NCBI GenBank assembly: GCA_036496025.1
Contig: DASXLW010000058.1
Span: 1-20,675 of the forward strand
Source: PALSA-505 sp036496025
GTDB taxonomy: Bacteria; Actinomycetota; Actinomycetes; Streptosporangiales; Streptosporangiaceae
Length of the DNA stretch: 20,675 bases
Reading direction: 5' to 3'
In this document: positions 6,813-15,032 of the stretch, piece after piece
Position numbering within the stretch: the stretch's first letter is position 1
How the letters are laid out: each line of letters begins with the position of its first letter
Made by a program: the position numbers and the translations under genes
The notes under the pieces: model-generated
Seen by the model: the letters and a program-made list of their open reading frames with translations, nothing else
What the model was told of the DNA's origin: nothing
Databases searched by the model: none

Positions 6813-7304
6813 TCAGTAGCCGCTCTCGACGGCGAGCTTGCGGGCGGCCCGGATCTGTGCTTCGGCGTCGGCCCGGCCGACCCAGCTGGTGTTGCCCTTC
6901 ACCCACTTGCCTGGCTCGAGTGCCTTGTACACCTCGAAGAAGTGCTGGATCTCCAGGCGATCGAACTCCGAGACCTCATCCAGCTCGCGCAGCCCCTCCC
7001 ACCGGGGGTCGGTGGCGGGCACGCACAGCACCTTGTCGTCCACGCCCTTCTCGTCGCGCATCCGGAACATGCCGAGCGCCCGGCACCTGATCAGGCAGCC
7101 GGGAAAGGTCGGCTCCTCCAGGATCACGAGCGCGTCGAGCGGATCACCGTCATCGGCCAGCGTGCCTTCGATGAACCCGTAGTCGTGCGGGTACCTGGTC
7201 GAAGTGAACAGCATCCGGTCCAGCCGGATCCGGCCGCTCTCGTGGTCCATCTCGTACTTGTTCCGCTGCCCCTTAGGGATCTCGACGACCACATCGAAGT
7301 CCAC
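6813..7304 (-). CDS. ppa: Inorganic pyrophosphatase, family I
   Basis: A soluble 163-residue enzyme that hydrolyses pyrophosphate to phosphate and so drives biosynthetic reactions. The signature D-G-D-P-x-D is present as DDGDPLDAL at residues 51-59, and the conserved EIPKGQRNKYE (8-18) and YPHDYGFIEGT (38-48) segments are intact. Length is normal for bacterial and archaeal family I enzymes. The GTG start at 7304 has a GGAGGGG ribosome-binding site (7318-7312) with a 7-base spacer. It is divergent from dacB, a neighbour pairing common in actinomycetes. A YjbR-family gene follows 14 bases after the stop. Upstream lies a duplicated 16-bp element that may include its -35 region. Confidence 0.96.
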   Translation of the reverse strand: MDFDVVVEIPKGQRNKYEMDHESGRIRLDRMLFTSTRYPHDYGFIEGTLADDGDPLDALVILEEPTFPGCLIRCRALGMFRMRDEKGVDDKVLCVPATDPRWEGLRELDEVSEFDRLEIQHFFEVYKALEPGKWVKGNTSWVGRADAEAQIRAARKLAVESGY

Positions 7305-7352
7305 GACGTCGCCCCTCCGTACGCGGCAGGCCAGGCTCTCACGGCAGGCCGG

Positions 7353-7382
7353 GATCTACCGCACACTTTAATTGGTTGTCGC
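7353..7382 (-). promoter_or_regulatory. Candidate ppa promoter
   Basis: On the minus strand GCGACA (7382-7377), matching the last four bases of TTGACA, is followed after 18 bases by TAGATC (7358-7353). The leader would be about 40 bases. The -35 candidate falls inside the first copy of the 16-bp tandem repeat, and the second copy supplies another GCGACA. The match is modest. Confidence 0.35.
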
Positions 7383-7399
7383 GTTAATTGGTTGTCGCG
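7368..7399. repeat. Perfect 16-bp tandem duplication between ppa and dacB
   Basis: TTAATTGGTTGTCGCG occurs twice with no gap (7368-7383 and 7384-7399). It is unusually AT-rich for this window and sits in the 171-base divergent region between ppa and dacB. It could be a double operator or a promoter-element duplication. It is directly visible; function is inferred. Confidence 0.9.
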
Positions 7400-7438
7400 C
7401 AGGCCGTCGGCCCGGGCGCATGCGGTCGCGGGCCGGCG

Positions 7439-7444
7439 TATACA
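7439..7444 (+). promoter_or_regulatory. Candidate -10 box for dacB
   Basis: TATACA on the plus strand lies 31 bases before the dacB ATG and is one of the best -10-like hexamers in the region. No matching -35 sequence is evident 17-18 bases upstream. Confidence 0.3.
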
Positions 7445-7475
7445 TGAGTCCATCGTCCGCGCGAAGGGAAGGGCC

Positions 7476-8936
7476 ATGCCGCGAAGCAGCGCCCGGCTGA
7501 CGGCGGTGATCGCGCTTGCCCTGCTGAACGTGCTGGTCATCGCGGCCGGCGCCGTGCTGGCCGCGCAGCTTCCGGCCCGCCTCGCGCTGTGGAAGATTCC
7601 CGTGGTGGCCAGCCGGCCCCTCATCCGGCCCGCCGCGCTGCTCGACGGCCCTGGCGGCGGCCGCCGGCCCACCCGGGGCGGCCTGGCGGCCCGGCTGTCC
7701 GGGCTGCTCGCCACCGCCGCGCTCGGCTCGCACGTGACGGCGGTCGTCGGGGATCCAGCCTCGGGCCAGGTGCTGTTCTCCCGGCAGGGTGGCTCGCCCG
7801 CCACGCCCGCGTCCACCGCGAAGCTGGCGACCGCGGTGGCGGCGCTCGATGTCCTCGGCCCCGGCGCGCGGTTCACCACCCGCGTCGTCGAGGACACCGC
7901 GGCCGGGCAGGCCGCGGCGCACGGGCCGGCCCGGATCATCCTCGTGGGCGGGGGCGACCCGACGCTGGCGGCGGGCCGGGCCCCGGGCAGCGAGTACCCG
8001 CGCCCGGCCACGCTGGCCGCCCTGGCCGCGGCCACCGCCCGCGCGCTGGCTAAGCAGCACCGCGCGGCGGCGCGGATCGGCTATGACACCTCGCTCTACA
8101 GCGGGCCGCCGATGGCACCTGGCTGGTCACCGAGCTATGTGACGAGCGGCAACGTCACCCCGATCACCGCGCTCGAGGTCGACCAGGGCAGGCTGCTGCG
8201 CAGCGGCAAGCCCCAGGATGGCGACGACCCGGACAACCTCCGGCCCCGCTCACTCACCCCGGCCGCGGACGCGGCCGCCGCGTTCGCCCGCTTCCTGGCC
8301 CGGGACGGCATCCGGGTGGCCGGCCCGGCCACCCCGGCCGGCGTGCCTCGGGCGGCTACCCGGGTCGCCGCCGTGAGATCGCCGCCGCTGGCGGCGATCG
8401 TCGAGCAGATGCTCACCGAGAGCAACAACGTGATCGCCGAGAACCTGGCCCGGCAGGTAGCGCTGGCCCAGGGTGCGCCCGGCTCGTTCAGCGGGGCGGC
8501 CGCGACGGTGACCAAGGTGATCGGCCGGCTGGGGGCCGGCGGGGGAGTGCACCTGGTGGACGGCAGCGGGCTGTCCCCCGACGACCGGATTCCCGCGGCC
8601 ACCCTGTTCCGGCTGGTGACCCTGGCGGCATCCGCGGGCCATCCCGAACTGCGGGCCGTCATCACCGGCATGCCGGTGGCGGGCTTCTCCGGCACCCTGA
8701 CCAAAGGGCAGAGCGTGTTCGGCGACCCGGCGACGGCCGCCCGCGGGCTGCTCCGGGCGAAGACGGGCAACCTGGACACCGTGGTCAGCCTGGCCGGGCT
8801 CGTCAATGACCGCGATGGGTCCGTGCTGGCGTTCGCCTTCATGGCCGACCGGCTTGCGTCGGTGCAGGACCTGCGCTCCGCGGCCAGCACGATGGACAAG
8901 CTCGCCGCCGCGCTGGCGGGCTGCGGCTGCCGCTAG
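7476..8936 (+). CDS. dacB: D-alanyl-D-alanine carboxypeptidase/endopeptidase (PBP4, peptidase S13)
   Basis: A 486-residue penicillin-binding protein. After MPRSSARLTA comes one hydrophobic segment (about residues 9-33, VIALALLNVLVIAAGAVLAA), a signal peptide or anchor that places the enzyme outside the membrane. The catalytic motifs are all present: SxxK as STAK (113-116), SxN as SNN (316-318) and KTG (429-431, in LRAKTGNLDTV). The family trims D-Ala from peptidoglycan side chains and may cut cross-links. I chose ATG 7476 because of an AAGGGAAGGG ribosome-binding site just upstream; longer in-frame extensions would cross ppa. The C-terminus ends GCGCR with two cysteines. It is divergent from ppa across the duplicated 16-bp element. 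Confidence 0.95.
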   Translation: MPRSSARLTAVIALALLNVLVIAAGAVLAAQLPARLALWKIPVVASRPLIRPAALLDGPGGGRRPTRGGLAARLSGLLATAALGSHVTAVVGDPASGQVLFSRQGGSPATPASTAKLATAVAALDVLGPGARFTTRVVEDTAAGQAAAHGPARIILVGGGDPTLAAGRAPGSEYPRPATLAALAAATARALAKQHRAAARIGYDTSLYSGPPMAPGWSPSYVTSGNVTPITALEVDQGRLLRSGKPQDGDDPDNLRPRSLTPAADAAAAFARFLARDGIRVAGPATPAGVPRAATRVAAVRSPPLAAIVEQMLTESNNVIAENLARQVALAQGAPGSFSGAAATVTKVIGRLGAGGGVHLVDGSGLSPDDRIPAATLFRLVTLAASAGHPELRAVITGMPVAGFSGTLTKGQSVFGDPATAARGLLRAKTGNLDTVVSLAGLVNDRDGSVLAFAFMADRLASVQDLRSAASTMDKLAAALAGCGCR

Positions 8937-8940
8937 CCCG

Positions 8941-8977
8941 CTCCCGGCCGTCTGCTGCCGGCTCCGAGAGCCGGGAG
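8941..8977 (+). other. Overlapping inverted repeats after dacB
   Basis: CCGGCTC (8958-8964) pairs perfectly with GAGCCGG (8968-8974) around a 3-base loop. Alternatively CTCCCGGC (8941-8948) pairs with GCCGGGAG (8970-8977). The two folds are mutually exclusive. There is no U-tract, so this could be a non-classical terminator or simply GC-rich self-complementarity. The following bases (9006-9050) hold imperfect GCCCCAGCCGG repeats. Confidence 0.4.
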
Positions 8978-9079
8978 GGCGGCCGCGGCGCCCCGCCGGG
9001 CGCCCCGGTCGGCCCCAGCCGGGCGGCCCCAGCCGGCCCAAGCCGGGACGTCGAGGGCCGGCGAGCCCCGCGCGGGACG

Positions 9080-9085
9080 TACGGT
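9080..9085 (+). promoter_or_regulatory. Candidate -10 box for a leaderless zincin mRNA
   Basis: TACGGT is a TANNNT match ending 6 bases before the ATG at 9092. Transcription would start on the A of the start codon. No Shine-Dalgarno sequence of usual strength precedes this ATG, and no -35 box is evident. Confidence 0.45.
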
Positions 9086-9091
9086 GGGACC

Positions 9092-10228
9092 ATGAGCAGC
9101 CCGCAGATGATCGACTGGGATGTGGCCATCGCCACCGGAGTGCGGTGGGTTCGTCCCGGACCGCAGATCAGCATGACGGACGCCAGACGCACGGTCAGCG
9201 AACTGCGCGATCTCGCCGACGCAGTCAGGGATCCGGTCCGCGAACTGACCGGGCTGTACAGCCCCGAGACGGCCGGCCAGGTGGCCGTGGTGGACAGGCC
9301 AGGCTGGATCCGGGCCAACATAGACGGCTTCCGCGTCGTGCTCGACCCGCTGGTCACCCGGCTGGCCGAGCGCGGCTCCGTGCCGACGCCCGGCTCGGTC
9401 GTGACCGCGGTCGGATCCCGGATGACCGGCATGCAGGCCGGGCTGATCCTGGCCTACCTCGCCAGCCGGGTGCTGGGCCAGTACGAACTGTTCCTGCCGC
9501 CGGATGACAGCGCCCCGGGCGGCAGCACGCCGGCCGGCCGGCTGACCCTGGTCGCGCCCAACATCGTCATGGTCGAGCGTGAACTCGGCGTCAACCCGCA
9601 CGACTTCAGGCGCTGGGTGTGCCTGCACGAGGAGACGCACCGCACGCAGTTCACCGCCGTGCCCTGGCTGCGCGGGTACGTGCAGGAGCAGATGACGGAG
9701 TTCCTGCTCGCCTCGGAGCTGGACCCGGCCGCGATCTTGCGGCGGATGCGGGCGGCGGCCGACGCCGTGGCCGGTGCGGTGCGCGGGGCCGACGACAGCG
9801 AGAGCCTGATCGAGGCCATCCAGACTCCCCGGCAGCGGGAGATCCTGGACCGGCTGACCTCCGTGATGACGCTGGTCGAGGGGCACGGCGACTACGTGAT
9901 GGACGCGGTGGGGCCGCGCGTGGTGCCGTCGGTCGCCGAGATCAGGGAACGTTTCAACGCCCGGCGCGGCTCGGCGGGCCGGGTGGAGCGGGCCGTCCGG
10001 AGGATCCTGGGCATCGACCTCAAGATGAAGCAGTATGCGCAGGGCTCGCGGTTCGTCCGGGCCGTGGTGGACGAAGCGGGGATGGCCGCGTTCAACAAGG
10101 TCTGGACATCGCCGCAGACCCTGCCGACCAGGGAAGAGCTCAGCGCTCCGCATGCCTGGCTGGAGCGGATGGGCAACGGTGCCGTCGGACCTGGCGAGCT
10201 GTACGGCCGCGCCGCCGGCGAGAGCTAG
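9092..10228 (+). CDS. Zincin-like putative metalloprotease (DUF2342 family)
   Basis: A 378-residue protein with a zinc-protease HExxH motif, HEETH at residues 179-183, within WVCLHEETHRTQFTAVPWL. The N-terminal MIDWDVAIATGVRWVRPGP and the general layout match the actinobacterial DUF2342/zincin_2 family, sometimes annotated as F420-biosynthesis-associated protein. The activity and substrate are not established to my knowledge. There is no signal peptide or membrane segment, so it is probably cytoplasmic. ATG 9092 lacks a ribosome-binding site but follows TACGGT by 6 bases, suggesting leaderless translation. The gene lies between dacB and tilS, its usual position in actinomycetes, and ends 22 bases before tilS. 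Confidence 0.9.
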   Translation: MSSPQMIDWDVAIATGVRWVRPGPQISMTDARRTVSELRDLADAVRDPVRELTGLYSPETAGQVAVVDRPGWIRANIDGFRVVLDPLVTRLAERGSVPTPGSVVTAVGSRMTGMQAGLILAYLASRVLGQYELFLPPDDSAPGGSTPAGRLTLVAPNIVMVERELGVNPHDFRRWVCLHEETHRTQFTAVPWLRGYVQEQMTEFLLASELDPAAILRRMRAAADAVAGAVRGADDSESLIEAIQTPRQREILDRLTSVMTLVEGHGDYVMDAVGPRVVPSVAEIRERFNARRGSAGRVERAVRRILGIDLKMKQYAQGSRFVRAVVDEAGMAAFNKVWTSPQTLPTREELSAPHAWLERMGNGAVGPGELYGRAAGES

Positions 10229-10250
10229 GCCCCGGGGTCAGGTCGCCGCG

Positions 10251-11453
10251 ATGGGGCCGCACCCGGCCGTCTCGCAGTTGCGCAGCGCCGTTCGGGGATG
10301 CCTGGCCGACCTCGAACCCGGGGAGCTGGTGCTGGCCGCGTGCTCGGGCGGAGCCGACTCCCTGGCCCTGGCGGCTGCGCTGGCCTTCGTGGCGTCGCGG
10401 CAGGGGCTGCGGGCCGGGGGCGTCACCGTGGATCACCGGCTGCAGGCCGGGTCGGCGCGGCAGGCGGCGCGGGTCGCGGCCCAGCTGACCGGCCTGGGCC
10501 TGGAGCCGGTGCGGGTCGCTGAGGTTACCGTCGGCCGGCGCGGCGGCCCGGAAGCCGCGGCCAGGTCCGCCAGGTACCGGGCCCTGGACGAGTACAGCCA
10601 GGCGACGGGAGCGGCGGCCGTGCTGCTCGGCCACACCCTCGACGACCAGGCCGAGACCGTGCTGCTGGGCCTGGCCCGGGGATCGGGCAGCCGCTCGCTG
10701 GCCGGCATGCCCGAGCGCGCGGGAATCTACCGGCGGCCGTTCCTGGGCATCGGCCGCGACCGGACGAGGGCGGCGTGCGCGGCACTCGGCCTCCAGGTCT
10801 GGGAAGACCCGCACAACACCGACAGCGGCTACGCGAGGGCCCGGGTGCGCCATCACGTCATGCCCGCCCTGGAGGCCGCGCTGGGCCCTGGCATCGCGGA
10901 GGCGCTCGCGCGCACCGCCGCCCAGCTGCGGGCCGACGCCGACGCCCTCGACGACCTGGCCCGCCAGCAGATGCGGGAGCTGGCGGGATCGGACCCGGCG
11001 ATGAGCGTCGACGCGCTGGGCGCGCTGCCCGCTGCCGTGCGCACCCGGGTACTGCGGGCCGCGGCGATCACGGCCGGATGCCCCCCCGGGTCGCTTACCG
11101 CCCGGCACATCGCCCGGCTGGACGAGCTGGTCACCGGCTGGCACGGGCAGCGCTGGGTAGACCTGCCCGGCGGCGTACGCGGCCTGCGCCAGTGTGGGAA
11201 GCTGCGGTTCATTACCGGCGGCCGGATCCCGGACCCGCCGTCCGGCCCCCAGGACGTGTCCGGCACCGAGGACATGCCCGGCACCCAGGACGTGTCCGGG
11301 ACCCAGGACGGCACCGGCACTCAGGACGGCACCGGCACCCACGACAGGAAGGGCGCGGATGGACGCGAGCGACATGGGAGCCGACCTGAAGGAGATCCTG
11401 ATCAGCCCGGAGCGGTTGCAGGAGCGCATCGCCGACCTCGCGGCGCAGATTGA
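10251..11453 (+). CDS. tilS: tRNA(Ile)-lysidine synthetase with repeat tail
   Basis: TilS uses ATP to attach lysine to C34 of the CAU-anticodon isoleucine tRNA so that it reads AUA. The PP-loop SGGADS is at residues 32-37, followed by typical blocks VDHRLQAGS, LLGHTLDDQAETVLLGLARGSG and YRRPFLGIGRDRTRAAC, with RARVRHHVMPALE further on. This is the short actinobacterial form, whose conserved part ends near residue 325. Beyond it lies a six-residue repeat tail (11244-11351), followed by about 34 residues read in a different frame over hpt. The overlap with hpt is 95 bases, unusually long for this window. ATG 10251 was chosen because the protein then begins just before the conserved N-terminal helix; its ribosome-binding site is weak. 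Confidence 0.92.
   Translation: MGPHPAVSQLRSAVRGCLADLEPGELVLAACSGGADSLALAAALAFVASRQGLRAGGVTVDHRLQAGSARQAARVAAQLTGLGLEPVRVAEVTVGRRGGPEAAARSARYRALDEYSQATGAAAVLLGHTLDDQAETVLLGLARGSGSRSLAGMPERAGIYRRPFLGIGRDRTRAACAALGLQVWEDPHNTDSGYARARVRHHVMPALEAALGPGIAEALARTAAQLRADADALDDLARQQMRELAGSDPAMSVDALGALPAAVRTRVLRAAAITAGCPPGSLTARHIARLDELVTGWHGQRWVDLPGGVRGLRQCGKLRFITGGRIPDPPSGPQDVSGTEDMPGTQDVSGTQDGTGTQDGTGTHDRKGADGRERHGSRPEGDPDQPGAVAGAHRRPRGAD
11244..11351 (+). repeat. 18-bp tandem repeat (6 units) in the tilS tail
   Basis: Six units of 18 bases, roughly GGCACCCAGGACGTGTCC, start at 11244, 11262, 11280, 11298, 11316 and 11334. They encode GPQDVS, GTEDMP, GTQDVS, GTQDGT, GTQDGT and GTHDRK. The last unit runs into the hpt ribosome-binding site (GGAAGGG, 11347-11353). 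Confidence 0.9.
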
Positions 11454-11943
11454 CGCCGATTACGCCGGTCGCGAACTGCTCCTGGTCGGAGTGCTCAAGG
11501 GCGCGATCATGGTGATGGCCGACCTCGCCCGCGCCCTGCATTCCCAGGTCCGGACCGACTGGATGGCGGTGTCGTCCTACGGTTCGGGAACGAAATCATC
11601 GGGCGTGGTCCGTATTCTCAAGGACCTCGACACCGACATCACCGATCGCCACGTTCTTGTGGTCGAGGACATCATTGATTCCGGGCTGACGCTGTCCTGG
11701 CTGGTAGGCAACCTGCGGTCGCGCGGCCCCGCCTCGGTGGAAGTGTGCGTGATGCTCCGCAAGCCCGCCGCGGCGCAGATGGACGTGCCGGTCAGGTACG
11801 TCGGCTTCGACATCGCCAATGAGTTCGTCATCGGCTACGGGCTCGACTATGACGAACGGTTCAGGAACCTTCCGTTCATCGGAACCCTCGCCCCGCACGT
11901 CTACGGAGGCACAGGGAACACATTCCGCGATGAGAAACGTTGA
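11359..11943 (+). CDS. hpt: Hypoxanthine(-guanine) phosphoribosyltransferase
   Basis: A 194-residue purine salvage enzyme that joins hypoxanthine or guanine to PRPP to make IMP or GMP. The PRPP-binding signature VVEDIIDSG spans residues 101-109. Other family blocks are LLVGVLKGAIMVMADLARAL, WMAVSSYGSGTKSSGVVRILKDLD and VGFDIANEFVIGYGLDYDERFRNLPFIGTL. ATG 11359 has a GGAAGGG ribosome-binding site 5 bases upstream, and starting there gives the usual length. The first 95 bases overlap the tilS reading frame in another register. The tilS-hpt-ftsH order is widely conserved in Gram-positive bacteria. Confidence 0.96.
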   Translation: MDASDMGADLKEILISPERLQERIADLAAQIDADYAGRELLLVGVLKGAIMVMADLARALHSQVRTDWMAVSSYGSGTKSSGVVRILKDLDTDITDRHVLVVEDIIDSGLTLSWLVGNLRSRGPASVEVCVMLRKPAAAQMDVPVRYVGFDIANEFVIGYGLDYDERFRNLPFIGTLAPHVYGGTGNTFRDEKR

Positions 11944-12080
11944 CTTCGACAAGAGGCCGGAAGGTCAGGTGCAGGAACCTCCCTGGGTGCCGGCCACCGC
12001 GAGCGCGGTGTACCGTCGAGTATCCAGCATCACGGGCGGAACGAGAGGGAAGCCGGGTATGGCGCTGGGACGCAAGGTAG

Positions 12081-12101
12081 TCCCGCCGGGGGTCGGCGGG
12101 A
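12081..12101 (+). other. Strong hairpin upstream of ftsH
   Basis: TCCCGCCG (12081-12088) and CGGCGGGA (12094-12101) form a perfect 8-bp stem with a 5-base loop in the 218-base gap between hpt and ftsH. A second inverted repeat, AGGGTC/GACCCT, follows at about 12118-12130 but its loop is too short to fold as written. No U-tract follows. It could be a terminator for the tilS-hpt transcript or a structured ftsH leader. Confidence 0.5.
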
Positions 12102-12161
12102 CATGATGCTAGTCGGGAGGGTCCGACCCTGGGCACCCGTGGCGATCGGGGTCGTTCGTCG

Positions 12162-14194
<2,033 letters not shown>

Positions 14195-14198
<4 letters not shown>

Positions 14199-14857
14199 CG
14201 CCCGAGGACGGCTCCGCAGATACGCTCGCGGATCCGCCGCCGGACCCCTCCGGCCGTCTGCCAGCGGGTCCGTCCGGTCCCGGCCAGGACATGGACCTCG
14301 GACGCATCGAGCGTGCGGTGCGCGAGATCCTGACCGCCATCGGCGAGAATCCCGACCGCGACGGGCTGCGCGACACTCCCGGACGGGTCGCCCGGGCCTA
14401 TGCCGAACAGTTTTCCGGAATGCGGCAGCATCCCGAGGAAGTCCTCAGCACCGTATTCGACGCCGATCACGACGAGATGGTCCTGGTGCGCGATATCGAG
14501 GTTTACGGCACCTGCGAACACCATCTGGTCCCATTTATCGGCTCCGCCCATATCGGATATATCCCGAACGAAAAGGGGCAGATCACCGGCCTTTCCAAGC
14601 TGGCCAGGCTCATCGACATCTACGCCCGGCGCCCGCAGGTGCAGGAGCGCATGACCAGCCAGGTGGCCGATGCGCTGATGAGCACCCTCGAGCCGCGCGG
14701 CGTCATCGTGGTGATCGAGGCCGAGCACCTGTGCATGACGATGCGGGGGGTGCGCAAGCCGGGAGCCAGGACGGTAACCTCGGCCGTGCGCGGCATCTTC
14801 CGCGATTCGGAACCCACCAGGGCCGAGGCCATGAGCCTGCTGTTCGGCCACCGCTGA
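14195..14857 (+). CDS. folE: GTP cyclohydrolase I
   Basis: A 220-residue enzyme converting GTP to 7,8-dihydroneopterin triphosphate, the first step of folate synthesis. Zinc ligands are visible as Cys107 and His110 in TCEHH and Cys180 in HLCM. Conserved segments include DRDGLRDTPGRVARAYAE, VPFIGSAHIGYIP and LSKLARLIDIYARRPQVQERMT. The first 32 or so residues are Pro/Gly-rich and poorly conserved. GTG 14195 overlaps the ftsH stop, so the two are translationally coupled. An internal ATG at 14291 (MDLGRIERAV) would give a trimmed 188-residue protein beginning at the conserved core, and is a reasonable alternative start. Confidence 0.97.
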
Positions 14858-14999
14858 ACGTAGTTCGGCGCGCGGAATTGGCGATTTCGCGAAGATACGC
14901 TGACCGCACGATTGCCCGCTGATGGCCGGTCATGACACAAGCTGGGATTAGAGGGTGGATTGTACGCGGAGGCTGTTCGCGGCCAGTACGCTTAAGCCC

Positions 15000-15032
15000 G
15001 TGCTCCGGGGCCTGACGGAACGACCGAGATGA
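15000..15032 (+). CDS. Possible 10-codon leader ORF coupled to the MprF-like gene
   Basis: GTG at 15000 opens a 10-codon frame (MLRGLTERPR) whose TGA (15030-15032) overlaps the ATG of the next gene as ATGA. A TACGCT hexamer (14987-14992) lies 7 bases before the GTG, the position expected of a -10 box for a leaderless transcript. No known function; the same pattern could arise by chance. Confidence 0.3.
   Translation: MLRGLTERPR

Noticed and set aside
6799..6906. N-terminal extension of the YjbR-family protein from ATG 6906
   Set aside because: It overlaps the well-conserved end of ppa and encodes a Pro/Arg-rich stretch absent from the family; GTG 6798 fits better.
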